From contig JACPSX010000189.1 of the NCBI GenBank assembly GCA_016193065.1, forward strand, positions 1 to 23,521: 23,521 nucleotides of DNA, read 5' to 3'. A model generated the notes under the pieces. It saw only the letters and a list, made by a program, of their open reading frames with translations, was not told the origin of the DNA and searched no databases. Position 1 is the first letter of the stretch, and every line of letters begins with the position of its first letter. Of this stretch, positions 6,655-16,084 are shown one piece after another. The position numbers and the translations under genes are program-made. Source of the DNA: Candidatus Tectimicrobiota bacterium (lineage in GTDB: Bacteria; JACPSX01).

Positions 6655-8470
6655 GCCGCGCGTAAATCTCTGCCCTCCCCTTCTGATAGTCCTTCTCGTC
6701 GGGCGTCTGCCTGCTGAGAACCACAAAGAGCTGAGTCCCGTCCGCGCCTTCCACCTGCACCGGGGACCCAAGCTTGGCGCCGAAAACCCGCCTCACATCC
6801 CCCAGATTTCCCCGCAGAGCGGGGAACTTCCGCAGGAACTCTCCGCGGCTCATTGCCTCCAGCTTCTCCAGGTGCGCATTGCGGCCCTTGGCCGCGGTCT
6901 GGACATCGGCGCCCGCCAGAATTTTGGCCGAAACCTCCCGGGCCTCCTGGGCCGTCTGCTCCCGGGCCTCCTTGCGCACCAGCGCTTTTTCCACGTCCCT
7001 TTGCACCTCCTCAAACGGGGGGATCCGTGACTCCTTTCGCTCCAGGACCCGCAGCAAGTAAATTCCTTCCGGGGCCGGCACCGGCGCGCTCACTTCCCCT
7101 CCCTTCAGGTTCAAGGCGGCAGTGGCCACCGCCTGCCAGCTTGGAATTCCAGCAATGGCTTTGCCTCGGAAAAACCACGCCGTGACCTTGTATTCAGCGC
7201 TCACGTCCTTGCTCAGGTCCTGGAAGGATCTCTTCTTATCCGCGCTCGCGAACGATTGTTTCACCTTTGCCGCCTCGCTCTCGGCCCGCTGCCGGGACTT
7301 TTCCAGACGCAGGGTTCGGACAATCTCCTCGCGCACATCCTCCAACCGTCTGGTTTTTTCCGGCTCCTTGCTTAAGACCTGAATGACGTGAAACCCAAAC
7401 TGGGTTCTCACCGGTTCGCTGATCTGCCCGGACTTGAGAGAAAAAGCGGCCTTCTCAAACTCCGGTACCGATTCGCCGCGACGAAGTTTCCCCAGATCGC
7501 CCCCCCGGGATGAAGAGGGATCCTCCGAATACTTGCGCGCCAGCGCGGCGAAGTCAGATCCCTTTTTTAGCTGCTCCCCCACCATGCGAGCCCTGACTCT
7601 GGCTTCCTCTTCTTTTTTTGCATCCGCTCCCTCGGGCACTCGTAGCAAGATATGCCGGGCCTGGACGGCCTCGGGAATCCTGAATTCCTTCTCGTGAGAT
7701 TCGTAGTAGTCTTCCACCTGGAGCGGGGTTACTGTAATGGCCCTTTCAAAGGATCGAGGGTCCCAAAACAAGTACTCAACCCGCACCTGTTCGGGCTGGC
7801 GAAACTCCTCGGGGAATGCCCGGTAATAACGTTCCACCTTCTCCCGGTTCACTTGGACTTTTCCCTCGTAGTCTTTCGCCGGAAAGGAAAGATAGGCCAG
7901 ATCCGCCTTTTCATGGAGATCCCGAAAAGCCGACCTGGCCTCCGGTTCCGTCACCAGGGCGCTCTGCTCGATCAGAGTTTGCCACTTGGCCAGCAGCAAG
8001 GCATCGTGCTGGGAGCGCTCGAATTCCTGCGGCGTCAGCCGGTTGTTGCGCAAAACATCAAAGTAAACCCGCGAATCAAATTGACCCCCGATTTGGAACT
8101 CCGGCCTGGCCTGGATCGAGGACAACAATTCCGGGTCCGCCACGGAGAGACCCGCTTCCCGGGCCGCCTGCAGCTCGACGGCCCGCACGATGAGACTTTC
8201 GAGCGCCGCCTCTTTCAGGTTCAGTTGCTTGAGAACCTCATCGGTAAGGCGGTCCTGGTATACCTGCCGATAGAACTGGAGAAGGCGCTCGTAAGACTCC
8301 TCAAACTCGCGCTCTGTGATCTTGGTCCCGTTGACCGAAGCCACCTGGCCCGAGGCATTCTGCTGATTCCGGTCAATGACCGCATAAAAACTGATGAAGG
8401 TAAGGGCCAAAAGAGCCAATACCCCTTTGAGAAGCCACGACTGGGCAAAACGCCGCATGACATTGAGCAC
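6563..8470 (-). CDS. ppiD: PpiD-like periplasmic folding chaperone / peptidyl-prolyl isomerase (SurA_N + PPIC)
   Basis: Inner-membrane-anchored periplasmic chaperone of the PpiD/SurA group, assisting proteins that leave the Sec translocon. The 635-residue protein has a short cytoplasmic MRRFAQSW lead, one transmembrane helix (about 14-31), a SurA_N-like helical region (about 40-190), one parvulin domain (about 270-368: ARHILLRVPEG, SEDPSSSRGGDLG, FGFHVIQV) and a long C-terminal region that may hold a second degenerate parvulin fold. GTG at 8470 is chosen because GAGGAGG lies 5 nt upstream; ATG at 8458 and GTG at 8500 are less well supported. It is transcribed toward gshB and overlaps that gene's tail. 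It stands alone and is divergent from mreB. The exact orthology (PpiD or another SurA-like lineage) is not certain. Confidence 0.9.
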   Translation of the reverse strand: MLNVMRRFAQSWLLKGVLALLALTFISFYAVIDRNQQNASGQVASVNGTKITEREFEESYERLLQFYRQVYQDRLTDEVLKQLNLKEAALESLIVRAVELQAAREAGLSVADPELLSSIQARPEFQIGGQFDSRVYFDVLRNNRLTPQEFERSQHDALLLAKWQTLIEQSALVTEPEARSAFRDLHEKADLAYLSFPAKDYEGKVQVNREKVERYYRAFPEEFRQPEQVRVEYLFWDPRSFERAITVTPLQVEDYYESHEKEFRIPEAVQARHILLRVPEGADAKKEEEARVRARMVGEQLKKGSDFAALARKYSEDPSSSRGGDLGKLRRGESVPEFEKAAFSLKSGQISEPVRTQFGFHVIQVLSKEPEKTRRLEDVREEIVRTLRLEKSRQRAESEAAKVKQSFASADKKRSFQDLSKDVSAEYKVTAWFFRGKAIAGIPSWQAVATAALNLKGGEVSAPVPAPEGIYLLRVLERKESRIPPFEEVQRDVEKALVRKEAREQTAQEAREVSAKILAGADVQTAAKGRNAHLEKLEAMSRGEFLRKFPALRGNLGDVRRVFGAKLGSPVQVEGADGTQLFVVLSRQTPDEKDYQKGRAEIYARLTEQRRQTIPQVYLSRLLEKAKILRTPGAV

Positions 8471-8560
8471 AAAAACCTCCTCTTTCCCCTCCCCTCTCAC
8501 GAGAGGTAAAAGTTATCCATTCATTATCAATACCTTAAGTATATCCCAACCGAACTGTGG

Positions 8561-8575
8561 AGAAAAAGTTTTTCT
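8561..8575. repeat. Perfect inverted repeat in the ppiD/mreB leader
   Basis: AGAAAAA and TTTTTCT are separated by a single G, giving a 15-bp near-palindrome. It is a candidate protein-binding site; a one-base loop cannot form an RNA hairpin without opening part of the stem. Confidence 0.45.
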
Positions 8576-8596
8576 TTCATTCGTTGAAAGTTCAGT

Positions 8597-8613
8597 ATAT
8601 TCTTATTGAATAT
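8597..8613. repeat. Perfect inverted repeat ATATTC-N5-GAATAT
   Basis: Two 6-bp arms (8597-8602 and 8608-8613) flank TTATT. The 17-bp span and AT-rich arms resemble a dimeric regulator's operator, but no regulator can be named. Confidence 0.4.
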
Positions 8614-8615
8614 GG

Positions 8616-8642
8616 TTTCCCCTCAAAGGGTTAGAGGGGAAA
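8616..8642. repeat. 9-bp perfect stem-loop in the mreB leader
   Basis: TTTCCCCTC (8616-8624) and GAGGGGAAA (8634-8642) form a perfect 9-bp stem with a 9-nt loop, about 90 nt upstream of mreB. No T-run follows on either strand, so a simple intrinsic terminator is unlikely. It could act as a leader hairpin or as an operator. Confidence 0.5.
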
Positions 8643-8697
8643 AGGCTCTATCCAGAGGTGAGTACTGAGGATCGATAATATCAATTGAACAAATTGA

Positions 8698-9753
<1,056 letters not shown>

Positions 9754-9786
9754 CCTCTGCGCATCCAGGGATAACCAGTTGTCCTG

Positions 9787-10599
9787 ATGCGAGGAAGACG
9801 TTCTAGCGGCATCTGGTCCCTGATCCTGCTGATGGTCGCCGGTTTCGGCTTGATTACTCTGAATCTCAAGAAAGAGAAAGCGATCACCTCCCTCGAATCA
9901 TTTGCCCTGGCAGTTCTTTCTCCCGTTCACGGCTTTATTACCGGCACGACCCAACAGGTCGAGAACGCGTGGGAGGGCTATCTCGATCTGGTTCAAGTTA
10001 AAAGGGAGAACACCAAGCTTAGGGAAGAGGTGCGCAAGCTGCGGGAGATGGCGAATGCCGGCGTGGAGCTGCAGCAGCAAAACAGACGCCTCCTGCAACT
10101 CCTCGATTTTAAGGAAAAGACCCAATTCGATCTCGTCCTGGCCCAAGTGATCGGCGTGGATTCCAGCAACTGGTCCCGGGCCATCTTCATCAATCGAGGC
10201 AGCCGTGATGGCATCCGCAAGGATCTGCCTGTCGTAACTCATGAAGGGGTAGTAGGGCGGGTCATTGAGGCGACCCCTGATGCGGCCAAGGTTCTTCTGA
10301 TCACCGACCCCCGTAGCGCCGTGGACGCTCTGATCCAGAGAACCCGCGACACGGGAATCGTGGTGGGCGACGACGCCAGACACGCCAGGATGAAGTATCT
10401 CCCCCTGGAATCGAACCTGAAAACGGGGGATCTGGTGATCTCTTCGGGACTGGGGGGGATCTTCCCGAAGGGGCTGGTGGTGGGACGGGTGACCGGGGTA
10501 ACGAAACAAAAATTCGGCTTGTTCCAGGAGGCAGAAATCTCCCCCAGCGCAAACCTGTCCCGGTTAGAAGAAGTTTTCGTCATCGCAAAAGGTAGCTAG
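9787..10599 (+). CDS. mreC: Rod shape-determining protein MreC
   Basis: Bitopic inner-membrane protein whose periplasmic part links the MreB system to PBP2. The 270-residue protein has a transmembrane helix at about 9-27, a coiled coil at about 58-95 rich in Glu, Arg, Leu and Gln, and the MreC beta-barrel domains at about 100-268 with family segments VIGVDSSNWSRAIFINRGS and SSGLGGIFPKGLVVGRV. The ATG at 9787 lies 33 nt after mreB; no clear Shine-Dalgarno is visible, so coupling to mreB translation is likely. Confidence 0.95.
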   Translation: MRGRRSSGIWSLILLMVAGFGLITLNLKKEKAITSLESFALAVLSPVHGFITGTTQQVENAWEGYLDLVQVKRENTKLREEVRKLREMANAGVELQQQNRRLLQLLDFKEKTQFDLVLAQVIGVDSSNWSRAIFINRGSRDGIRKDLPVVTHEGVVGRVIEATPDAAKVLLITDPRSAVDALIQRTRDTGIVVGDDARHARMKYLPLESNLKTGDLVISSGLGGIFPKGLVVGRVTGVTKQKFGLFQEAEISPSANLSRLEEVFVIAKGS

Positions 10600-10604
10600 G
10601 CATC

Positions 10605-11144
10605 GTGTTTTTTCTGATCTTTTTTGTCCTGACGGCCATCGTCCTATTGATCTTCCAAACCACGATCTTCCCCTTGTTCAGCGTGGCCGGAGTGCAGCCC
10701 GACTTAGTTTTGCTGGCCACCGTAGGATACAGCCTGGTTGCGGGTCGGCAGAGAGGTTTGAGCTTCGGTTTCTTCCTGGGACTGCTTCAGGATGTACTGT
10801 CCGGAGGACTTCTGGGGACCAACGGGTTTATCAAGGGATTTGTGGGGTATGTGGTCGGAGTGTTCCGGCAGCAAGTCGCGGATCGTAGCTTCTTTTTTCC
10901 GTCCCTGGCCATTTTCTTCGGCAGCCTCCTGAACGGAGCCCTGTATTTTCTGATTGCCAGAGTTTTGTACGCCGATAAATACTCGTGGTGGTTTTTTGTG
11001 CGGACGACGACCCTGGAGACCACATACAACCTGGTTTTGGGACTGGTTGTAACCGGCGCCGTGGGGGTCGCTTGCCAAAGGAAGACCGGGTTGGTAAATA
11101 AACTTTTGAAGAAAGTCACCGTGCTTATTTCGGACAGGGTCTAA
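10605..11144 (+). CDS. mreD: Rod shape-determining protein MreD
   Basis: Integral inner-membrane partner of MreC. The 179-residue protein is almost entirely hydrophobic, with about five or six predicted membrane segments. It contains the MreD-like stretches VQPDLVLLATVGYSLVAGR and GFFLGLLQDVLSGGLLGTNG. The start is GTG at 10605, 5 nt after the mreC stop, with only a weak AAGG upstream. Position between mreC and the PBP2 gene supports the call, since MreD sequences are poorly conserved. Confidence 0.9.
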   Translation: MFFLIFFVLTAIVLLIFQTTIFPLFSVAGVQPDLVLLATVGYSLVAGRQRGLSFGFFLGLLQDVLSGGLLGTNGFIKGFVGYVVGVFRQQVADRSFFFPSLAIFFGSLLNGALYFLIARVLYADKYSWWFFVRTTTLETTYNLVLGLVVTGAVGVACQRKTGLVNKLLKKVTVLISDRV

Positions 11145-11164
11145 GAGGGAAGGGAGGGGTTTTC

Positions 11165-11260
11165 ATGAAGGGTATGCTCCCGACCCGGCTGCACTTGGGC
11201 GTGGCTGGGAGGTTCAGCAGCCCGCCCACCTTCCCCTGCGAGGTCTTAGATAATGGTTAA
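11165..11260 (+). CDS. Possible 31-residue leader ORF overlapping the start of mrdA
   Basis: In the 108-nt gap between mreD and mrdA, an ATG at 11165 follows GGGAGGGG with good spacing and opens a 31-codon frame ending at TAA 11258-11260, which overlaps the mrdA ATG at 11253. The mrdA start itself has only a modest GAGG, so this ORF could couple its translation. The predicted peptide is proline/glycine-rich, has no recognisable domain, and may be only a translational leader or chance. Confidence 0.3.
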   Translation: MKGMLPTRLHLGVAGRFSSPPTFPCEVLDNG

Positions 11261-13139
11261 GAACAGAATCAGCCCAGACAGCCCGGAAAGATTCCAATCC
11301 CGGTTTTTCCTGCTGGTCCTGCTGACGTCCACAGTGTTTTTCATCCTCTTGGTCCGCCTCTGGTACTTGCAGGTCATCAAGGGCGATCACTTCCGGGCGA
11401 TGGCCGAGGAAAACCGGTTCCGGGAGTTCATCATCAAAAGCCCCCGGGGCAAGATCCTGGATCGTAACGGCCAGATCCTGGTGGAGAGCCGCCCTTCGTT
11501 TAACCTCTACCTGAGGCCCGAGGACGTTCCAGATCTGGAAAAGACCCTCAAATCCCTCAGCCCTCTCCTGGGCGTCCCGCTGGAAAAGCTCAAGGAAAAG
11601 GTCAGACAAGCTCCGCCGTATCGCTCTCTACTCCTCAAGCGCGATGTCAGCCGGGAGTCTGTCGCCTACATCGAGGAGCACCTCCTCGATTTGCCCGGGG
11701 TCATGCTCGACGTGGAAGCGCTCCGGTCCTATCGCCACGGCCCCATGGCCGCCCACCTTCTGGGCTACCTGGGTGAAATCACCGAGCGCCAGCTCCAGCA
11801 ACTCCGCAACCGCTCCAACAATCATTATTTTCTAGGGGAATTCATCGGGCAGTACGGTCTCGAAATGAAGTATGAAGGATACCTCCGGGGGATTCACGGA
11901 GCCAGACAAGTGGAAGTTGACGCCCTGGGTCGCGAACTGGCCTTGGTCGGCGTCAAGGATACTTACCCCGGTTCCGACCTCCAACTGACCCTCGACCTGG
12001 AGATCCAGCAGATGGCGGAAACTCTTTTGGGAGACCGCACGGGCGCGATCATCGTCATGGACCCCCGGGACGGAGCGATCTTGGCCCTGGCCGGTAAGCC
12101 TTCCTACAACCCGAATCAGTTTGCCGCCGGCATCCCGGGGGAGAAGTGGTTGGCGCTGCTCAAAGACCCCAAGAAGCCCTTGCAGAACCGGGCGATCCAG
12201 GGCCAGTATCCCCCGGCTTCCGTGTTCAAAATCGTGGTGGCCGCCGCCGCTCTGGAAGAAGGGGTCATTACCCCCAATACACTCCTAGGCTGTCCGGCTT
12301 ACTACTTCTTTGGAAACCGGGCCTATCGCAACTGGAAGAAGGAAAACCAGGGCCCGCAAAACCTGACACGGGCGCTGGCCACCTCTTGCGACACGTATTT
12401 TTATCAGGTCGCAGTTCGCCTGGGGGTGGATAAGATCGGGTATTATGCCAAGGGGTTTGGACTGGGAAAACCGACCGGATTTGATCCCATGGAGAAGGGG
12501 GGGCTAGTTCCCACTTCGGAATGGAAGCGCCGGGTTCGAGGGGAGCCCTGGTATCCCGGGGAAACCGTCTCCCTCGGCATCGGCCAGGGGCCCTACCTGA
12601 TAACTCCGCTCCAGCAGGCAATCATGATCAGCGCCATTGCTAACGGAGGAAAAATCTACAAACCCTACGTTGTCCGGAAAATTGTCACCCCCGAGGGGAA
12701 GGTGGTCTACGAGCATAAACCGGAACTCATCTCCCAAGCTCCGGTAAAGGCCGAGACCTTGGAGGCTATCCGCAAAGGACTTTGGGCCGTTGTGAACGAA
12801 AGCGGAGGAACCGGAGGGAGGGCGCGGATCGACGAATTAGGCGTGGCTGGGAAGACCGGTACAGCCCAGGTGGTGCGATTGGATCGCGCCGGGAACCGCA
12901 TTCCGGGATCTCAATACAGGGATCATAGCTGGTTTGTCTCCTACGCCCCTTTTGAAGACCCGCAGCTCGCCGTGGTGATCTTCGTGGAGAACTCGGGGGT
13001 TGGAGGTTCCACCTTTGCTCCCATCGCCAAAGAGATCTTCCTCAAGTACTTTAACATTCCCAAACCGCCCCCCCCTGTCCGCCAGAATATTCAAGCCGCG
13101 CAGACCGCTCCGGCTGGAAACCCGAACGGGGAGCACTGA
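11253..13139 (+). CDS. mrdA: Penicillin-binding protein 2 (peptidoglycan transpeptidase MrdA)
   Basis: Class B PBP that cross-links peptidoglycan during cell elongation in partnership with RodA. The 628-residue protein has a signal-anchor helix (about 18-36), a pedestal/dimerisation domain beginning SPRGKILDRNGQIL (63-76), and a transpeptidase domain with the active-site SVFK tetrad (323-326, nucleophile Ser323), SCD (378-380, the SxD form typical of PBP2) and KTG (534-536). The tail is proline/glutamine-rich. The stop is followed after 1 nt by the rodA ATG, as expected for this enzyme pair. Confidence 0.97.
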   Translation: MVKNRISPDSPERFQSRFFLLVLLTSTVFFILLVRLWYLQVIKGDHFRAMAEENRFREFIIKSPRGKILDRNGQILVESRPSFNLYLRPEDVPDLEKTLKSLSPLLGVPLEKLKEKVRQAPPYRSLLLKRDVSRESVAYIEEHLLDLPGVMLDVEALRSYRHGPMAAHLLGYLGEITERQLQQLRNRSNNHYFLGEFIGQYGLEMKYEGYLRGIHGARQVEVDALGRELALVGVKDTYPGSDLQLTLDLEIQQMAETLLGDRTGAIIVMDPRDGAILALAGKPSYNPNQFAAGIPGEKWLALLKDPKKPLQNRAIQGQYPPASVFKIVVAAAALEEGVITPNTLLGCPAYYFFGNRAYRNWKKENQGPQNLTRALATSCDTYFYQVAVRLGVDKIGYYAKGFGLGKPTGFDPMEKGGLVPTSEWKRRVRGEPWYPGETVSLGIGQGPYLITPLQQAIMISAIANGGKIYKPYVVRKIVTPEGKVVYEHKPELISQAPVKAETLEAIRKGLWAVVNESGGTGGRARIDELGVAGKTGTAQVVRLDRAGNRIPGSQYRDHSWFVSYAPFEDPQLAVVIFVENSGVGGSTFAPIAKEIFLKYFNIPKPPPPVRQNIQAAQTAPAGNPNGEH

Positions 13140-13140
13140 A

Positions 13141-14247
13141 ATGGTGGACCGGCGGGCCCTGGCCAACCTGGATTGGACTCTTGTGGTCACCACCCTGGCT
13201 CTGACCGGAGCCGGGATCCTCTCCATCTACAGCGCCTCCCGGGGAGTCAGCGGGTCTCTGGACACCCCGTTTTTTGTAAAGCAACTGTGGTGGCTGCTCT
13301 GCGGAGCTATTGCCGCAATTGTGGTCATCCTGTTCGACTACCGGACGCTGCTGCGCCTTGCCTACCCGTGCTACTTCCTCTCCCTCTGCGGTCTCATCTA
13401 CGTTTTGCTCTTCGGTCGCGTGATCTCCGGAGCCCAACGCTGGATCATCATAGGTCCTCTCACACTGCAACCTTCGGAGTTCATGAAGATTTCCTTGATC
13501 CTGACGCTGGCCAACTACTTCGACCGCCACGAAAAACCCCGCCCCTGGAACTTGCGCGACCTTTTCATTCCCGCCGTCATAACTTTGTTCCCGGCACTTC
13601 TCATCGCCAAGGAACCGGATTTGGGTACTGCCCTGGTTATCCTGGTTATTTTCGCCTCCATGTCGTTTATCGTGGGCATGAATCTCAAGTCCATTCTGGT
13701 GCTGACCGTCCTTGGTCTGGGTTCACTCCCCTTGGGCTGGTCACTCCTCAAGGATTACCAGAAGGGCAGAATCTTCACTCTATTTAATCCAGAATTGGAC
13801 CCCCTGGGCTCCGGCTATCACCTGCTGCAATCCAAAATCGCCGTCGGCTCAGGGGGAATTTGGGGGAAAGGACTTTGGGGGGGAACTCAAAGCCGGCTGA
13901 ACTTTCTCCCCGAAAAGCACACCGACTTCATCTTCTCTGTGTTTTCCGAAGACCTGGGTTTCGTGGGAGCTTCCCTTCTCCTGATCCTTTACTTCATCTT
14001 TCTCATGCGGTCCATCGATGTGGCCTACCGAGCCAAGGATTCCCTCGGGGCTCTGCTGGCCGGAGGCATCGCCTGCATGTTCACCTTCTCCGCTGCCGTA
14101 AACGTCGCCATGACCGTGGGCCTGGCACCCGTGGTGGGCATCCCCTTTCCCTTGATCAGCTATGGAGGTTCGGCCCTCCTGGCCTCCCTCATGGCCATCG
14201 GACTCCTGCTCAACGTGCACCTGAGACGGTTCAAGTTTTCGGGATAA
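13141..14247 (+). CDS. rodA: Rod shape-determining glycosyltransferase RodA (SEDS family)
   Basis: SEDS-family peptidoglycan polymerase that uses lipid II and works with PBP2. The 368-residue protein has about ten transmembrane segments and the signature FLPEKHTDFIFSVFSEDLGF, including the conserved acidic residue of PEKHTD, plus PFPLISYGGSALL near the C-terminus. The ATG at 13141 fits the family N-terminus (DRRALANLDW) and has GGGAG upstream. The frame stays open to 13000 inside mrdA, but that part does not resemble SEDS proteins. Confidence 0.97.
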   Translation: MVDRRALANLDWTLVVTTLALTGAGILSIYSASRGVSGSLDTPFFVKQLWWLLCGAIAAIVVILFDYRTLLRLAYPCYFLSLCGLIYVLLFGRVISGAQRWIIIGPLTLQPSEFMKISLILTLANYFDRHEKPRPWNLRDLFIPAVITLFPALLIAKEPDLGTALVILVIFASMSFIVGMNLKSILVLTVLGLGSLPLGWSLLKDYQKGRIFTLFNPELDPLGSGYHLLQSKIAVGSGGIWGKGLWGGTQSRLNFLPEKHTDFIFSVFSEDLGFVGASLLLILYFIFLMRSIDVAYRAKDSLGALLAGGIACMFTFSAAVNVAMTVGLAPVVGIPFPLISYGGSALLASLMAIGLLLNVHLRRFKFSG

Positions 14248-14255
14248 GGAGCCAA

Positions 14256-15809
14256 ATGGGGAACGAGATTGTCATTAATGCCGAACCCTATCAGACTCGA
14301 GTCGCCATCCTGGAAAACGGCGTGCTGGCCGAACTCTCCATGGAAAGCCCCGAGGAACGGGGGATCGTAGGGAACATCTACAAGGGCAAGGTTCTCAAGG
14401 TGCTCCCCGGCATGCAGGCGGCGTTTGTGGATCTGGGTCTGGAGAAGGCGGGCTTCCTCTACGTCGCCGACGTGACCAGCCCGGAAAGCCTGGATGAATA
14501 CGAGAAGTTCATGAACGACCCCCCGGCTTCCGAACTCCCCACGGTCGAGCCCGCCGAGATGGAGTATGCATTTTCCCCGCCGCGCGACCGAAAGTCGTCC
14601 GTTCGGCTTCCCATCGAGGAGATTTTGCAAGAAGGGCAGGAAATTCTCGTGCAGGTATCCAAGGAACCCATCGGGGGCAAGGGGTGCCGCATCACCTCCA
14701 ACATCGCCCTGCCGGGGCGCTACCTCGTCTTCACTCCGACGGGAGATCACGTGGGAGTCTCACGGCGCATCGAGGATGAGACCGAACGCCGACGGCTCCG
14801 CGACCTGGTCAAGGGATTGAAGTCGGCGGGAAGCGGGTTTATCATCCGTACAGTCAGCGCGGGGAAGAGTGAGGCGGAGCTGCAGTCGGACATCAACTTC
14901 CTCACCAAGCTCTGGGCCGACGTCCAGGAGAAGAGTGAGCGGACAAACGCCCCGGCGCTCATCCACAACGATCTGGACCTGATCACCCGGATCATCAGAG
15001 ATCAGTTCACGGATCAGGTGGACCGCCTCGTGATCGATTCCCCGGAGGAGTATGAACGGGTCAAGGACTTCCTGCACAGACTCCTGCCGCACCTCGAATC
15101 CAAGCTCGTGCTTTACACGGAGAAAGAACCAATTTTCGATGCTTTCGGCATCGAGCTGGAAATCAGCAAAGCCCTGGGGCCCAAGGTGTGGCTGAAGTCG
15201 GGAGGTTACATCGTCATCGAGGAGACGGAAGCCCTGGTGGCCATTGACGTGAACACAGGCCGGTTTGTGGGAAAGCACAACCTCGAGGAAACGATCCTAA
15301 AGACGAACCTGGAAGCGGTCAAAGAAATTGTCTATCAGATCCGCCTGCGCAACATCGGCGGGATCATCATCCTCGACTTCATCGATATGGAAAGCGAGCC
15401 CCATAAGGAGAGAGTGTTCACGGCCCTGGAGCAGGCCCTGAAAGCGGACCGCTACCGCACCACGGTGCTGCGCCTCTCCGAATTTGGCCTCGTGCAGATG
15501 ACCCGCAAGCGGGTTCGAGAGAATTTGACCAACCAAATGTGCCAGCCCTGCCATTACTGTGAGGGTAAGGGGGTCATTCAATCCACCCGTACGATCTGTT
15601 ATGAGATCTTCCGGGAACTGCAGCGAGCGGCTAACTCTGCCCCCCGGAAAAAGAAGCTTGTTGTTACGGCTCACCCCACGGTGGCGAATCTCCTGCTGGA
15701 TGAAAAAGAAGCCTTCCTCAACAGACTGGAAGGAGCCTTACAAAATAGGATCCTCGTTAAAGTCGACTATTCCTTTCACCTGGAGCACTACGAAGTCGTG
15801 CCCCTGTGA
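14256..15809 (+). CDS. rng: Ribonuclease G (RNase E/G family endoribonuclease)
   Basis: Single-strand-specific endoribonuclease for 16S 5'-end maturation and mRNA decay. The 517-residue protein has an S1 domain (about 37-130, IYKGKVLKVLPGMQAAFVDLG), the 5' sensor and DNase I-like region, catalytic Asp331 (AIDVNTGRF) and Asp374 (ILDFIDM), and a zinc-link Cys-x2-Cys-x2-Cys (429, 432, 435). It lacks the long RNase E C-terminal scaffold. An acidic, proline-containing insert (about 75-118) within the S1 region makes it slightly longer than E. coli RNase G. The ATG at 14256 has AAGGAG upstream and sits 8 nt after rodA; the open frame to 13860 is antisense-like noise inside rodA. Confidence 0.97.
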   Translation: MGNEIVINAEPYQTRVAILENGVLAELSMESPEERGIVGNIYKGKVLKVLPGMQAAFVDLGLEKAGFLYVADVTSPESLDEYEKFMNDPPASELPTVEPAEMEYAFSPPRDRKSSVRLPIEEILQEGQEILVQVSKEPIGGKGCRITSNIALPGRYLVFTPTGDHVGVSRRIEDETERRRLRDLVKGLKSAGSGFIIRTVSAGKSEAELQSDINFLTKLWADVQEKSERTNAPALIHNDLDLITRIIRDQFTDQVDRLVIDSPEEYERVKDFLHRLLPHLESKLVLYTEKEPIFDAFGIELEISKALGPKVWLKSGGYIVIEETEALVAIDVNTGRFVGKHNLEETILKTNLEAVKEIVYQIRLRNIGGIIILDFIDMESEPHKERVFTALEQALKADRYRTTVLRLSEFGLVQMTRKRVRENLTNQMCQPCHYCEGKGVIQSTRTICYEIFRELQRAANSAPRKKKLVVTAHPTVANLLLDEKEAFLNRLEGALQNRILVKVDYSFHLEHYEVVPL

Positions 15810-16020
15810 ACCTTGTGGCCGAGCCGTTGTTGCTCTCCCCGGGTCCTCGGGGGTATCCACACCCAGGCTGCGGGTACCCATCCTATGGGTGCGGCTCTCG
15901 AAGCGCTTGCGGCGGTACATTTGTCAGCCGGAGCGAGTAACCCTCCGACCCGAAACCTCTAAGGAGGCCCCTTTCCTATGGAGCCGCAAAAACAGGGGGT
16001 GAGCAGGCCAGTGAGATCTC
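15810..16020. other. Non-coding, GC-rich, possibly structured region between rng and hflX
   Basis: About 210 nt with no convincing gene. On the plus strand it can form a CCCCG/CGGGG hairpin (15837-15851), an ACCCAT/ATGGGT hairpin with a 3-nt loop (15876-15890), a GAGCCG/CGGCTC pair (15821-15826 with 15892-15897) that could close both, and a second domain closed by TTGCGGC (15906-15912) with GCCGCAA (15983-15989) around CCTC/GAGG. It could be a small RNA or the processed 3' trailer of the mre operon. I could not match it to 6S RNA, SRP RNA, tmRNA, a tRNA or a known riboswitch. Confidence 0.3.
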
Positions 16021-16049
16021 TTGACGGGAATTGCCCTTTGGTTTAATAT
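16021..16049 (+). promoter_or_regulatory. Promoter of hflX
   Basis: TTGACG (16021-16026), a 17-bp spacer and TAATAT (16044-16049). The predicted transcription start, near 16056, is about 14 nt ahead of a GGAGG ribosome-binding site at 16070-16074. Confidence 0.7.
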
Positions 16050-16084
16050 AAATTTTGTAGGTATTTGTCGGAGGTCGGCAAACC

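Noticed and set aside
7652-8509. 285-codon open frame on the plus strand opposite ppiD
   Set aside because: Antisense shadow of the PpiD-like gene; no membrane or domain features of its own.
13860-14255. Upstream extension of the rng frame inside rodA
   Set aside because: The translation is arginine- and proline-rich without RNase G features, while ATG 14256 has a ribosome site and the family N-terminus.
15810-16002. 6S RNA, tRNA or riboswitch in the rng-hflX gap
   Set aside because: The stretch TGCGGCGG recalls 6S RNA, but I could not find the matching 5' arm of a 6S rod, nor a T-loop or any riboswitch core. It is reported only as possibly structured.
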